This document shows positions 1 through 8,707 of a DNA stretch of 64,000 bases, piece after piece; positions within the stretch are counted from its first letter, which is position 1; every line of letters starts with the position of its first letter. The position numbers and the translations under genes were made by a program. Source of the DNA: Bog-473 sp963730395 (GTDB taxonomy: Bacteria; Actinomycetota; Acidimicrobiia; Acidimicrobiales; RAAP-2); the NCBI GenBank assembly GCA_963730395.1, contig CAVSSK010000006.1, forward strand, positions 434,001-498,000, read 5' to 3'. The notes under the pieces were generated by a model. It saw nothing but the letters and a program-made list of their open reading frames with translations, made no database searches and was not told where the DNA came from.

Positions 1-597
1 GCCTCCCCCCGCAGCGCCAGACCGTCGCCGCCATGGGCGGCTCGCTCGGCGCCACGCGCATCAACCGGGCGGTGTCGCAGCTGGCGGGGGACTGGGCCGA
101 CTGCCCGGAGCGCACCCTCTACCACGTGACCGGTCGGCGCGACTACGAGGCGTTCGCTCCGGATCCGTCGTCGGCGCCCGACGCCGCGCGCGGGCGGGGA
201 GCACGGCGCCCGGGTTGCGGACGGAGGGCTCCACTACCGCGTCGTCCCCTTCGAGGACCGCATGGCCGCCCTCTACGAGGCGGCCGACGTGTGCGTGACC
301 CGGGCCGGGGCCATGACGGTCGCCGAGCTGCTCGTCTCGGGCGTCCCCGCCATCCTCGTGCCGCTGCCCGGTGCCCCGCGGGACCACCAGACGCGCAACG
401 CCGAGGCACTGGTCGGCCTCGGCGCCGCCGTGCACCTCCCGGACCCCGAGTGCACCGGGCAGCGACTGGCCGAGGAGCTCGATGCGCTGCTGGCCGATCC
501 GGACCGCCTGCGCGCCATGAGCGAAGCCGCCCGCGGGCACGCCCACCCTGACGCGGCGGCACGTGTCGCAGAGCTGGTCGACGCCCATGCCCGCTGA
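1..597 (+). CDS. murG: MurG, lipid II synthase, 5'-truncated and frameshifted
   Basis: MurG transfers GlcNAc from UDP-GlcNAc to lipid I at the inner membrane face, giving lipid II for peptidoglycan. The window opens inside the gene, so the N-terminal half is missing. What remains starts at the C-terminal donor domain (GGSLGATRIN) and includes RAGAMTVAEL and RDHQTRNAEAL, typical of the UDP-GlcNAc site. The frame changes between about 185 and 200: the part ending SSAPDAA reads in one frame and GLHYRVVPFEDRM onward in the next, as if one extra base sat in the GC run. A sequence error is likelier than a real break because the enzyme is essential. The stop overlaps murC by 11 bp. Confidence 0.9.
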
Positions 598-1982
598 CGC
601 CGCCAGCCCCGGGGCGCTCGACCTGGTCGTCCCCCAGCGCATCCACATCGTCGGCATCGGCGGCGCGGGCATGAGCGCCATCGCGCTCGGTGCTGCGGGC
701 CATGGGCCACGCCGTCTCCGGCTCGGACCTCAAGGATTCGCCGGTGGCGGAGCGGCTGCGCTCCCGCGGCATCTCGGTGGCCGTGGGGCACCGGCCCGAG
801 AACGTGGCCGGTGCCGACGCGGTGACGTACTCGCCGGCGGTGGCGCCCGAGAACCCCGAGCTGGTCCGTGCTCGCGAGGATGGGCTGCGGGTCGTCCCCC
901 GCTCAGAGATGCTCGCCGCCGTCTGTGCCACCCGCAGCTGCCTCGCCGTCGCGGGGACGCACGGGAAGACCACGACGGCCTCCATGTTGTCGCTGATCCT
1001 CGTGGAGGCAGGGCTGCGGCCGTCCTTCGTCATCGGCGCCGACGTCAACGAGATCGGCACCAACGCGGTGTGGGACTCCGGCGAGTGGCTGGTGGTCGAG
1101 GCCGACGAGAGCTACGGGACGTTCCAGGCCATCCGCCCGGAGCTGGCCGTGCTCACCAACGTCGAGGCCGACCACCTCGACTACTACGGCACGTTCGAAG
1201 TCCTGCGCGCCGCATTCTCCTCGTTCCTGGCGAGCGCCAGCCGGGGCGCGGTCGTGAGCTCCGACGATCCGGAGGCGGCCGCCATCGGCCGGGAGCACGG
1301 GGCGATCACCGTGGGGTCCGACGCGGGGTCGACGTACGCCGTCGACGACCTCGACCTGCAGCGCAGCTCGGTGTCGTTCCGCCTGCGCGGGCCCGAAGGA
1401 GAGCTGGGCACGCTGCGGATCGGCGTTCCCGGCCTGCACAATGCCCGCAACGCGGCGCTGGCCGCGGTGGCGGCCCTCCAGGCCGGCGCTCCGTTCGAGG
1501 CGGCCCAAGCGGCGCTCGCCCGCTTCGCCGGCGTCACGCGCCGCTTCGAGTTCCGGGGCGAGAGGAACGGCGTCACGTTCGTGGACGACTACGCCCACCT
1601 CCCGACCGAGGTGAGTGCGGCGCTGGCGACGGCGAGGACGGGGGGCTGGTCCCGCGTCGTCGCCGTGTTCCAGCCGCACCGCTTCTCGCGGACCGCGGCC
1701 CTCGCGACACAGTTCGGGACGGCGTTCGCCGACGCCGACGTGCTGGTCGTCACCGAGGTCTACAGCGCGGGCGAACGACCGGTGCCGGGCGTGTCGGGCC
1801 GTCTGGTGGCGGACGCCGTCCGGGCGCAGGACCCGCGGCTGCCGGTGACGTACGCGCCGGGCTGGGAGGAGCTGCGCCGGGCGGTCGGCGCGGTGCTCGA
1901 GCCGGGGGACCTCTGTCTCACCCTGGGCGCGGGCGACCTGACCACGCTGCCCGACGACCTGCTCGACGCGCCGCAGTGGTGA
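587..1982 (+). CDS. murC: MurC, UDP-N-acetylmuramate--L-alanine ligase (one frameshift)
   Basis: MurC joins L-alanine to UDP-MurNAc using ATP in the cytoplasm. The Gly-rich nucleotide loop IHIVGIGGAGMSAIA is followed by the Mur-ligase P-loop GTHGKTTTAS near residue 122, the stretch VEADESYG, and a C-terminal domain with FQPHRFSRT. About 464 residues is normal for the family. The frame changes at 689-690: the first 34 codons end in MSAIAL and the rest resumes VLRAMGHAV, so the sequence has one G too many there. The ATG at 587 gives the usual short N-terminus. The stop shares GTGA with murB, suggesting translational coupling in the murG-murC-murB-ftsQ run. Confidence 0.93.
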
Positions 1983-3034
1983 CGACGGTCCCCTGGCTGG
2001 GCGCGCTCGCCGCCGTCCTGGGTGGACGGGCCGCGCTCTCGAAGCCGCTCGGGCCCTTGACCACCTACGGCGTCGGCGGTCCGGCCGCGCTCTACGTCGA
2101 GGTCGAGACCGCCGCCGACCTCGACGAGCTGCGCACCGCGCTGTGTGACGTGGTGTCGGACGGCGGGGCGGGGCAGATCCCGATCTTCGTGATCGGGCGC
2201 GGCTCCAACCTCTTGGTGTCCGATGCCGGCTTCGAGGGGATCGTGGTGCACCTCGGGAGCGGCTTCGCCGGACTCGACCTGCCCGCGCCGGGCGGCGCGG
2301 GCGGAGGACCGCTCGTGCATGCCGGTGCCGCGTTGGCGCTGCCGGTCCTGGCCCGGCGGGCCGCCGATGCGGGATGGTCGGGCCTCTCGTGGGCGGTGGG
2401 CGTGCCCGGGTCCGTCGGCGGAGCGGTGCGCATGAACGCCGGGGGCCACGGCTCGGACATGGCCTCCTGTCTCGAGGGCTATCGCTGGGTCGACCTCCTC
2501 TCCGATGCCGGAGGGTCCGCTGAGGTGGCTCGCCTGGCCTACGGCTACCGGACATCGTCGGTCACGCCGACGCAGCTCGTGGTGGAGGCGACGATCAGGG
2601 TCACGCCGGGATCGGTGGAAGCCGAACAGGAGGCGGTGGCCGCCATCGTGAGATGGCGGCGGGAACATCAGCCGGGCGGCTCCAATGCCGGCTCCGTCTT
2701 CACGAACCCCGAGGATGACTCGGCGGGGCGGCTGATCGAGTCGGCCGGGCTGAAGGGCATGCGGCTCGGCACGGCCCGGGTGTCGGAGAAGCACGCCAAC
2801 TTCATCCAGGCCGACAAGGGCGGGAGCGCCGACGACGTGCACGCGCTGATGGAGCACGTGCGCCGGGTGGTCGCCGAGCGCTGCGGGGTGACACTGCGCA
2901 CCGAGGTCCGCCTCCTGGGATTCGACGAAGGGAAGACTGGTGCGGTGCACCCGACCGACGACCGGCAGGTGAGTGGCGGCTCCGGCTCCGGCTCCGGCTC
3001 CGGCTTCGGCGCGCCGCCCGGCGGGCAGCCGTGA
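1979..3034 (+). CDS. murB: MurB, UDP-N-acetylenolpyruvoylglucosamine reductase
   Basis: MurB is the FAD enzyme that reduces UDP-GlcNAc-enolpyruvate to UDP-MurNAc with NADPH. Family marks are GRGSNLLVSD (FAD binding), VPGSVGGAVRMNAGGHG, the YGYRTS stretch, GSNAGSVFTNP with the catalytic Ser, and the late Glu in RTEVRLLG. The GTG start at 1979 overlaps the murC stop. After LLGF the protein carries a low-complexity tail of Gly-Ser repeats encoded by tandem ggctcc units at 2978-3007; this tail is beyond the catalytic fold and is probably length-variable. The end overlaps the ftsQ start by 4 bp. Confidence 0.95.
   Translation: MTTVPWLGALAAVLGGRAALSKPLGPLTTYGVGGPAALYVEVETAADLDELRTALCDVVSDGGAGQIPIFVIGRGSNLLVSDAGFEGIVVHLGSGFAGLDLPAPGGAGGGPLVHAGAALALPVLARRAADAGWSGLSWAVGVPGSVGGAVRMNAGGHGSDMASCLEGYRWVDLLSDAGGSAEVARLAYGYRTSSVTPTQLVVEATIRVTPGSVEAEQEAVAAIVRWRREHQPGGSNAGSVFTNPEDDSAGRLIESAGLKGMRLGTARVSEKHANFIQADKGGSADDVHALMEHVRRVVAERCGVTLRTEVRLLGFDEGKTGAVHPTDDRQVSGGSGSGSGSGFGAPPGGQP
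2978..3007 (+). repeat. Tandem ggctcc hexamer at the murB 3' end
   Basis: Four exact copies of ggctcc plus one ggcttc copy encode a Gly-Ser tail on MurB. Short in-frame hexamers like this can gain or lose units without breaking the frame. Confidence 0.8.
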
Positions 3035-3888
3035 CCGGCGTCGGCACGAAGGAACCGCGGGTGCTCCGGCGCCTGGGTTGGTCCCCGAGCCGGGGCAAGG
3101 GTGCTCGCCATGGAGCCAAGAGCGGAGGCGGGAGCAGGATCGACCCTCGCATCTCGGCCCGACGGACCGCAGTCATGCGCGAACAGGGTCGCCGACGCCT
3201 GCGTGCCGTGACCATCGGGCTCGTCGGGACGGGTGTCATCGTGGGCGCCTGGTTCCTCCTGCACTCGCCGCTCCTCTCGGCCCGCTCGGTGACGGTGACC
3301 GGCGCCGTGCACGAGTCCGCCACGCAGGTCGTGGCACAGGCCGGGCTGGCGAGCCAGCCACCGCTTCTCGATGTCAACGCGGGGGCAGCGGCGGCAGCGA
3401 TCGAGCGGCTGCCATGGGTGCAGTCGGCCACGGTGCACGTCTCGTGGCCCGACGGGGTGCACATCGCGGTGACAGAGGAGATCCCGCGCTTCGTGGTCGG
3501 CGAGCCCGCCGGCCACTGGGTCACCCTCAGCGCTGACGGCCGCGTGCTGAGCGTGTCCTCCGCCCGCGCTCCCGGGCTGGTGCTGCTCTCGGTGCCCCAG
3601 CCGCCGGGAGCCACCGGGACGACGCTGTCGGCCAGGGACGAGCCGGGGCTCCGGGTCGCGTCGACCCTGCCGGCCTCGTTCGCCGGGCAGGTGACGGCGG
3701 TCACGGTGGAGCCGGGGGGCTGGGTGCAGCTGAGCCTGACCACCCCGGTCGTGGTCGACATCGGCGCGCCCTCCGAGCTCACGGCCAAGTACGAGGACGT
3801 CTCGTCGATCCTGGCGGGTGCGACCCTGCACAACGGGGATGTGATCGACGTCAGCGTCCCGGACGCCCCAACGGTGACGCCAGGGTGA
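3031..3888 (+). CDS. ftsQ: FtsQ/DivIB cell-division protein
   Basis: FtsQ is a bitopic membrane protein of the divisome that links early and late division proteins. The 285-residue product has a basic cytoplasmic N-terminus, one membrane segment at about residues 59-77, and an outside POTRA domain beginning at about residue 82 (SARSVTVTGAVHESATQVV), then a beta domain with LPWVQSATVHVSWPDGVHIAVTE split over residues 130-152. It follows murB with a GTGA overlap and precedes ftsZ; no ftsA lies between them, the usual actinobacterial order. Confidence 0.9.
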   Translation: MTGVGTKEPRVLRRLGWSPSRGKGARHGAKSGGGSRIDPRISARRTAVMREQGRRRLRAVTIGLVGTGVIVGAWFLLHSPLLSARSVTVTGAVHESATQVVAQAGLASQPPLLDVNAGAAAAAIERLPWVQSATVHVSWPDGVHIAVTEEIPRFVVGEPAGHWVTLSADGRVLSVSSARAPGLVLLSVPQPPGATGTTLSARDEPGLRVASTLPASFAGQVTAVTVEPGGWVQLSLTTPVVVDIGAPSELTAKYEDVSSILAGATLHNGDVIDVSVPDAPTVTPG

Positions 3889-4067
3889 CGTAGGATGCTT
3901 GACCTGCCTGAACACCCCCCGTATGGTGGGGCCACGTTGCCGTACTGTGAAGATCAACCTTCCCCAAAGGTTCAGGGATGGCTGCCTGGGCTCACGTCCC
4001 TGGTGACGGCGGGCGGAACGTATCAGCGAGCAACTGGTCGGCGATCGACCCGAGGACGAGGGAGTTC

Positions 4068-5177
4068 ATGACGACCGTGCCTTCGCAGGGCAACTACCTG
4101 GCAGTGATCAAGGTGGTCGGGGTCGGAGGCGGGGGTGTCAACGCCGTCAACCGGATGATCGACTCGGGTCTGCGGAACGTCGAGTTCATCGCGGCCAACA
4201 CCGATGCCCAGGCTCTCCTGATGAGCGACGCCGACCTCAAGCTCGACATCGGGCGCCAGCTGACCAGGGGCCTCGGTGCCGGGAGCGACCCCGAGGTGGG
4301 GCGACTGGCGGCCGAGGAGCACCGCGCCGAGATCGAGGAGGCGCTGCAGGGCGCCGACATGGTCTTCATCACCGCCGGCAAGGGCGGTGGCACCGGGACC
4401 GGCGCCGCACCCGTCGTGGCGGAGATCGCCAAGGGGCTGGGCGCGCTGACGATCGGCGTGGTGACCCGTCCGTTCACCTTCGAGGGCCGGCGGCGTGCCA
4501 TGCAGGCCGAGAAGGGGATCCAGATCCTCAAGGAGAAGGTCGACACGCTCATCGTCATCCCCAACGATCGCCTCCTCACCGTCTCCAACGACAAGACGAG
4601 CATGGTCAACGCCTTCAAGATGGCCGACGAGGTCCTCCTGCAGGGCGTGCGTGGCATCACCGACCTCATCACGGTGCCCGGGCTCATCAACACCGACTTC
4701 GCGGACGTGAAGATGGTCATGACGAACGCCGGTACTGCGATCATGGGCATCGGCTCGTCCATCGGCGAGGGCCGGGCGGCGAACGCGGCACGTGCCGCCA
4801 TCACGTCGCCACTGCTCGAGGCATCCATCGAAGGCGCCCGCGGCTTGGTCCTCAACATCGCGGGCGGCTCGGACCTCGGGCTCTTCGAGGTCAACGAGGC
4901 GGCGGAGATCATCCACGCCGTCGCCCACCCGGACGCCAACATCATCTTCGGCGCCGTGATCGACGACAACATGGGCGACGAGGTCCGGGTGACGGTGATC
5001 GCGGCGGGGTTCGAGCGGTGGGAGGACGGCCCGGCCGGGACATCCAAGGCCGCGGACCTGGCCTCCTCGATCTTCTCCACGCCCGAGCCCGTCGACATCT
5101 TCGCCGACGCCACGGGGTCGGAGGACGAGCTCGACCTGGGTGACGACGATTTCGACGTCCCCTCCTTCCTCCGCTAG
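4068..5177 (+). CDS. ftsZ: FtsZ, cell-division tubulin homologue
   Basis: FtsZ is the GTPase that polymerises into the division ring. The 369-residue product has the N-terminal GVGGGGVNAVNRM loop near residue 21, the tubulin signature GGGTGTGAAP near residue 106, the NTDAQAL and NDRLL motifs, and a C-terminal peptide DDDFDVPSFLR that normally binds partners such as SepF. ATG 4068 is chosen because it begins the conserved region after a purine-rich stretch; an in-frame ATG at 3978 would add 30 residues without family support. The 179 bp before it probably holds the ftsZ promoter, but I cannot assign the boxes. Confidence 0.96.
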   Translation: MTTVPSQGNYLAVIKVVGVGGGGVNAVNRMIDSGLRNVEFIAANTDAQALLMSDADLKLDIGRQLTRGLGAGSDPEVGRLAAEEHRAEIEEALQGADMVFITAGKGGGTGTGAAPVVAEIAKGLGALTIGVVTRPFTFEGRRRAMQAEKGIQILKEKVDTLIVIPNDRLLTVSNDKTSMVNAFKMADEVLLQGVRGITDLITVPGLINTDFADVKMVMTNAGTAIMGIGSSIGEGRAANAARAAITSPLLEASIEGARGLVLNIAGGSDLGLFEVNEAAEIIHAVAHPDANIIFGAVIDDNMGDEVRVTVIAAGFERWEDGPAGTSKAADLASSIFSTPEPVDIFADATGSEDELDLGDDDFDVPSFLR

Positions 5178-5859
5178 CGACGAGGTCGCACGGAGGCTGA
5201 CGGCCGTCCGGAGGCGGATCGAGCGCGCCGGGGGAGATCCCGCCCGGATACGCGTCGTCGGGGTCACCAAGGGCTTCGGGCCCGACACGGTGCGTGCCGC
5301 GTACGACGCAGGGTTGCGCGACCTGGGGGAGAACTATGCCGCCGAGCTCGTGGCCAAGGCGGCCGGGACGGAGGCGGGTCATGCGGATGACCCGGTCGTG
5401 TGGCACTTCCTCGGTACCGTGCAGCGCAACAAGGTGCAGCAGCTGGCGCCCGTGGTCGGCCTGTGGCAGAGCGTCGCCCGGGTTGCCGAGGGCGAGCGGA
5501 TCGCGCGCTTCGCACCCGGGGCCGAGGTCCTGGTGCAGGTCGAGACGACCGGGCTGCCGGGCCGCAACGGCTGTGTCCCGTCGGAGGTGGGCGACCTGGC
5601 GGCTCGGCTGGCCGACCTGGGGCTGGCCGTGAGAGGTCTGATGACGGTGGCGGCGCCGGGTCCGGCGGCCGCCCAGGCTGCCTTCGAGACGGTGGGGCGG
5701 CTGGCAGACCAACTGGGCCTGGCGGAGCGGTCGATGGGCATGAGCGACGACCTCGAGGCGGCGGTGGCGGCGGGCACGACCATGGTGCGTGTGGGTCGTG
5801 CCCTCTTCGGGGAGCGCCCGGCGCGCTTGGAGCCTGAGGTAGGGAGTCCGGGAGCCTGA
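5140..5859 (+). CDS. YggS-family PLP-binding protein
   Basis: YggS/PROSC proteins bind pyridoxal phosphate and help keep its pool steady; they have no firm catalytic activity. The single TIM-barrel domain shows the PLP lysine in VGVTKG (residue 44), LGENYAAEL, HFLGTVQRNK, and the C-terminal SMGMSDDLEAAV plus GTTMVRVGRALFG. The GTG start lies inside ftsZ (38-bp overlap), a common arrangement in actinobacterial division clusters. The end is odd: after the conserved GRALFGE the DNA has three copies of gagcctgaggt, and one frame over remains open up to sepF, so the tail may be affected by a 1-bp shift near 5850. Confidence 0.9.
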   Translation: MTTISTSPPSSASDEVARRLTAVRRRIERAGGDPARIRVVGVTKGFGPDTVRAAYDAGLRDLGENYAAELVAKAAGTEAGHADDPVVWHFLGTVQRNKVQQLAPVVGLWQSVARVAEGERIARFAPGAEVLVQVETTGLPGRNGCVPSEVGDLAARLADLGLAVRGLMTVAAPGPAAAQAAFETVGRLADQLGLAERSMGMSDDLEAAVAAGTTMVRVGRALFGERPARLEPEVGSPGA

Positions 5860-5886
5860 GGTTGCGGAGCCCCGGGAGCCTGAGGT
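5830..5886 (+). repeat. Three direct repeats gagcctgaggt after yggS
   Basis: Exact 11-bp copies begin at 5830, 5852 and 5876. The first encodes EPEV at the end of YggS. The others would encode EPEV again in the next frame over, giving an acidic EPEV/EPR-rich tail if the frame were restored. No function is assigned. Confidence 0.6.
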
Positions 5887-6027
5887 GGAGCATGAGGCGG
5901 AACCTCGGGTGGAGGCCGACGTCAGGCTCACGGGGAGCCTGACGCCACCGGTACCGCCGAGAGCCCTGCGTATGGACCTGCCAGGGCTGCCGAGCAGGCA
6001 CTACGCTGTGCTTCGACAGGAGAAGGT

Positions 6028-6615
6028 ATGTCACCCTCGTTCATGAAGAAGACCATGGTGTATCTCGGCCTGCTCGACGACGAGTACGACGAGTACGACG
6101 ACCTGGAGGACCGGGCGCCACGCGGGTTCTCGGCCGCCACGCGGGTCGAGCCGCGCGCCCAGGAGTACGAGCAGCCCGAGGAATACAGCGGTGGCATGAG
6201 CAGGGTCCGCACCATCCCCCGTGAGTCGGCCGTTCCCAGCCAGCCCCGGCCGGCGCCGAGCAACGTCGCACCGCGCCCGCAGGCGGTGCGTGCCATGCCC
6301 GTCGACCCCTCCATCAGTCCCGCCTCCGGCGCCTCCCCTTCCGCCCGGGTGCACGTCGTGGCGCCGTCGAGGTTCGGCGACGCCAAGGAGATCGCCGACC
6401 GCCTGAAGGACAACCGCCCCGTGATCGTCAACCTCCAGATGGCCGAGCGCGACCTGCAGCGGCGGATGATCGATTTCTGCAGTGGGGTCACGTACGCCCT
6501 CAGTGGAGAGATGGAGAAGGTGGCCGACCAGGTGTTCCTGTTGGCCCCGACGAACGTGAAGGTCTCCGACGAGGAGCGCCAGCGCCTCGTCGAGCGCGGC
6601 TTCGGCCGCGACTAG
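6028..6615 (+). CDS. sepF: SepF, FtsZ membrane anchor
   Basis: SepF tethers FtsZ filaments to the membrane and is the main anchor in actinobacteria, which lack FtsA. The product begins with a short amphipathic segment (MKKTMVYLGLL) followed by an acidic DDEYDEYDD patch, a Pro/Ser-rich linker to about residue 105, and the conserved dimer core (RFGDAKEIADRLKDNRPVIVNL, spread over residues 112-133, then DFCSGVTYALSGEMEKV). An aggagaaggt ribosome-binding site precedes ATG 6028; ATG 6043 is an alternative that begins at the membrane helix. 195 residues is typical. Confidence 0.94.
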   Translation: MSPSFMKKTMVYLGLLDDEYDEYDDLEDRAPRGFSAATRVEPRAQEYEQPEEYSGGMSRVRTIPRESAVPSQPRPAPSNVAPRPQAVRAMPVDPSISPASGASPSARVHVVAPSRFGDAKEIADRLKDNRPVIVNLQMAERDLQRRMIDFCSGVTYALSGEMEKVADQVFLLAPTNVKVSDEERQRLVERGFGRD

Positions 6616-6636
6616 ACCCACTACCCTCGCTGGCTA

Positions 6637-6933
6637 GTGAGCATCTTTCGGTCCTCGGGCTGGCTGATCGAGGCCTACATCTGGCTGATCATGTTCCCCT
6701 ACGCGATCCTGAGCTGGTTCCGGATCCAGCCGGGCACGACGCTGGCCCGGATCCAGTACTTCCTCTATCGGGCGACCGAGCCCGTCCTACGCCCGGTGCG
6801 GCGGATCATCCGCCCGATGGGCGGGCTGGACTTCTCGTTCCTGGTGGTCATCCTGGTCGCGCAATATCGTGGTGATTCCCGGTGCTCTGTGGCGCTGATC
6901 GCCGTTACTGGAACCGCAGGAAGGGATGGTTAG
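6637..6933 (+). CDS. YggT-family membrane protein, C-terminus uncertain
   Basis: YggT proteins are small membrane proteins of unclear role that sit next to sepF and divIVA in Gram-positives. Two hydrophobic segments are visible, the first at about residues 8-26, then the signature EPVLRPVRRIIRPMGGLDFSFLVVIL. After VVILVA the reading in this frame turns polar (QYRGDSRCS...). One frame over gives RNIVVIPGALWR and a stop at 6896-6898, which looks more like a membrane end, so a 1-bp shift near 6860 is possible. The start codon is GTG at 6637, 21 bp after sepF. Confidence 0.8.
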   Translation: MSIFRSSGWLIEAYIWLIMFPYAILSWFRIQPGTTLARIQYFLYRATEPVLRPVRRIIRPMGGLDFSFLVVILVAQYRGDSRCSVALIAVTGTAGRDG

Positions 6934-6944
6934 ACTCGGCCCCC

Positions 6945-7697
6945 ATGGACAACTCCCAAGCTCCCGCTTCCATTCTCGACACGCTGCGCACCGTCGAGTT
7001 CCGCCTCGGCCTGAAGGGTTACAACGTCGACGAGGTCGATGAGTACCTCGACAAGGCGGCCCAGGAGGCGGAAGGGCTCCAGGAGCACGTCCGGCAGCTG
7101 AACGAGCGACTGCGCCAGGCGAGCGAGCGGATCGCTCAGCTCGAGCGCGACAAGCGGGCTGCCCCGGTGGCAGCGGAGGGCGCAGAGGTCACAGCGGCTT
7201 CGGCAGAGGCCGCTGCGTTGTCCGACGAGACCCTGCAGCGCACGCTGCTGCTCGCGCAGAAGTTCGTCGACCAGACGAAGCGCGAGAGCGAGGCCGAGGC
7301 GGCGGCGGTCGTCGCGCAGGCCGAGGAGACGGCACGGGCGGCCATCGCGGCAGCGGAGGCCACGGCAGCGCAGCTGCAGGCGGAGACGCACCAGAAGCTG
7401 CGCGAAGAAGTCACGCGCCTGGAGGCAACCCGTACCGAGCTTGCGACCGACGTGGAGAGCATGGCTCGACACCTCGAGTCGGAGCGCAACCGTCTTCGCG
7501 GTGCGCTCTCCGAGATCCTCAAGTGGGTGGACGAGAACGTGCAGCCTGCGAACTCGCTCATGGGGGTGAAGCCCAAGGCCGCTCCGGCGCCGAGGTCTGA
7601 GGGCGATTCGCTGCCCGAGGCGGACGACGGAGCGCCGACGTTGAACCTCCAGAACGCCTCCGACGCTGCCGTTTCGGGGGTACCCCGCCCGGTCTGA
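6945..7697 (+). CDS. divIVA: DivIVA/Wag31-type polar growth protein
   Basis: DivIVA binds curved membrane at cell poles and septa and, in actinobacteria, directs polar wall growth. The N-terminal lipid-binding domain shows RTVEFRLGLKGYNVDEVDEYLDK across residues 12-34. After it comes a long Ala/Glu-rich coiled coil (roughly residues 35-190) and a variable tail. 250 residues is within the actinobacterial range. ATG 6945 starts just before the conserved domain; an in-frame upstream start at 6882 would overlap yggT and has no support. Confidence 0.93.
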   Translation: MDNSQAPASILDTLRTVEFRLGLKGYNVDEVDEYLDKAAQEAEGLQEHVRQLNERLRQASERIAQLERDKRAAPVAAEGAEVTAASAEAAALSDETLQRTLLLAQKFVDQTKRESEAEAAAVVAQAEETARAAIAAAEATAAQLQAETHQKLREEVTRLEATRTELATDVESMARHLESERNRLRGALSEILKWVDENVQPANSLMGVKPKAAPAPRSEGDSLPEADDGAPTLNLQNASDAAVSGVPRPV

Positions 7698-7811
7698 CAT
7701 CCCTGCACGGCGGTCGGCGGCGGTGTTGCCCGGCCCTGTGCCGTCCGGGTATCGTCACCCGCTCCCTGGACGAGGTCGTCGTCGGGGAAACCGGCCACCT
7801 CCCGTGGTCCG

Positions 7812-7818
7812 AAGGAGG
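7812..7818 (+). promoter_or_regulatory. Strong ribosome-binding site AAGGAGG for the DksA-like gene
   Basis: AAGGAGG ends 5 bases before ATG 7824 and decides that start, although the first 150 codons are low in complexity. Confidence 0.8.
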
Positions 7819-7823
7819 GAACG

Positions 7824-8707
7824 ATGACCCCAGCGAGCAAAGGCGCCCAGGTCAAGAGGGCGTCTGCATCGCGCTCGGCCTCCGGCACCTCGTCACGGGC
7901 CGGGAACAAAAGCTCGTCCGCCAAGGTTGGTGCAACAGCTACGAAGCGTCCCGCTCTCACGAAAAAGAAGGCAGTGCCCGTTGTGAAAAAGGCAGCCACA
8001 GCGACCAAGAAGGTCGCATCCCCAGCCAAGAAGCCGGCACCGTCCGCCTCCAAGAAGGCGGTCGCGGCGAGCCCGAAGAAGGCCGCGCCGGCGAAGAAGC
8101 CCGCGCCGGCGCCCCGGAAGTCTGCGCCGGCGGCCAAGAAGGCCGCGCCGGCGAAGAAGGGAACGCTCGCGGCGACAGGCGGCGGCGCAAGAAGGCGGCC
8201 GAGAAGGCGCCGGCTTCCGCCAAGAAGGCGACGTCCTCGTCGGCTGCCGTGGCCGCAGCAGCGCCGGCGCGCACGACCTTCACCCCGAAGCCAAAGCCCC
8301 CGGCGCCGGTCCGGCCGAAGACCGGTCCCTACGCCAAGGACTCCAAGTTCCTCGAGGAGGTACGCGAGTTGCTGGTGGCCGACCGCGCCATTTACCAGGA
8401 GCAGGCGACCTCGCTGCGTGCCGAGGCGGACTCCCTCGCCCTCGAGCGCGAGCCGGGCGACGTGCAGTTCGACGAGGAGTCCGGAGAGGGCGGCACGGTG
8501 ACGGTCGACCGCGAACGGAACCTCGCTCTCTCGGGTCAGGCGTCGCTGGCCGTCGAGGAGATCGACGACGCGCTGCGCCGGGTCGACGACAAGACGTACG
8601 GGTACTGCGAGCGGTGCTTCCAGCCGATCCCCAAGCCGCGCCTGCGGGCGCTGCCCTACGCCCGTCTCTGCGTGGCCTGCAAGAGCGGGGGCCTGTCGCG
8701 GCGTTGA
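7824..8707 (+). CDS. DksA/TraR zinc-finger protein with histone H1-like N-terminal tail (one frameshift)
   Basis: The C-terminal domain (from GPYAKDSKFLEEVRELL) is a DksA/TraR-type protein with a four-cysteine zinc finger YCERCFQ...LCVACK. Such proteins act on RNA polymerase through its secondary channel. The first half is a Lys/Ala/Pro-rich tail resembling histone H1 or HU-type nucleoid tails, with repeats of KKAAPAKK. The frame changes near 8180-8190 inside this tail: the first frame runs to about GTLAATGGGA and KKAAEKAPASAKKATSSSA continues in another, as if one base were missing. Both sides keep the Lys/Ala bias, so they are one gene of about 294 residues. Its target here is inference. 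Confidence 0.8.
8076..8159 (+). repeat. 24-bp direct repeat in the Lys/Ala-rich tail
   Basis: An identical 24-bp segment (starting aagaaggccgcgccggcg) occurs at 8076-8099 and 8136-8159, a 60-bp or 20-codon period. Slippage here would change tail length in frame. Confidence 0.8.

Noticed and set aside
3978..4067. Earlier ftsZ start adding 30 residues
   Set aside because: The added part (MAAWAHVPGDGGRN...) has no match to FtsZ N-termini, and ATG 4068 has a better context.
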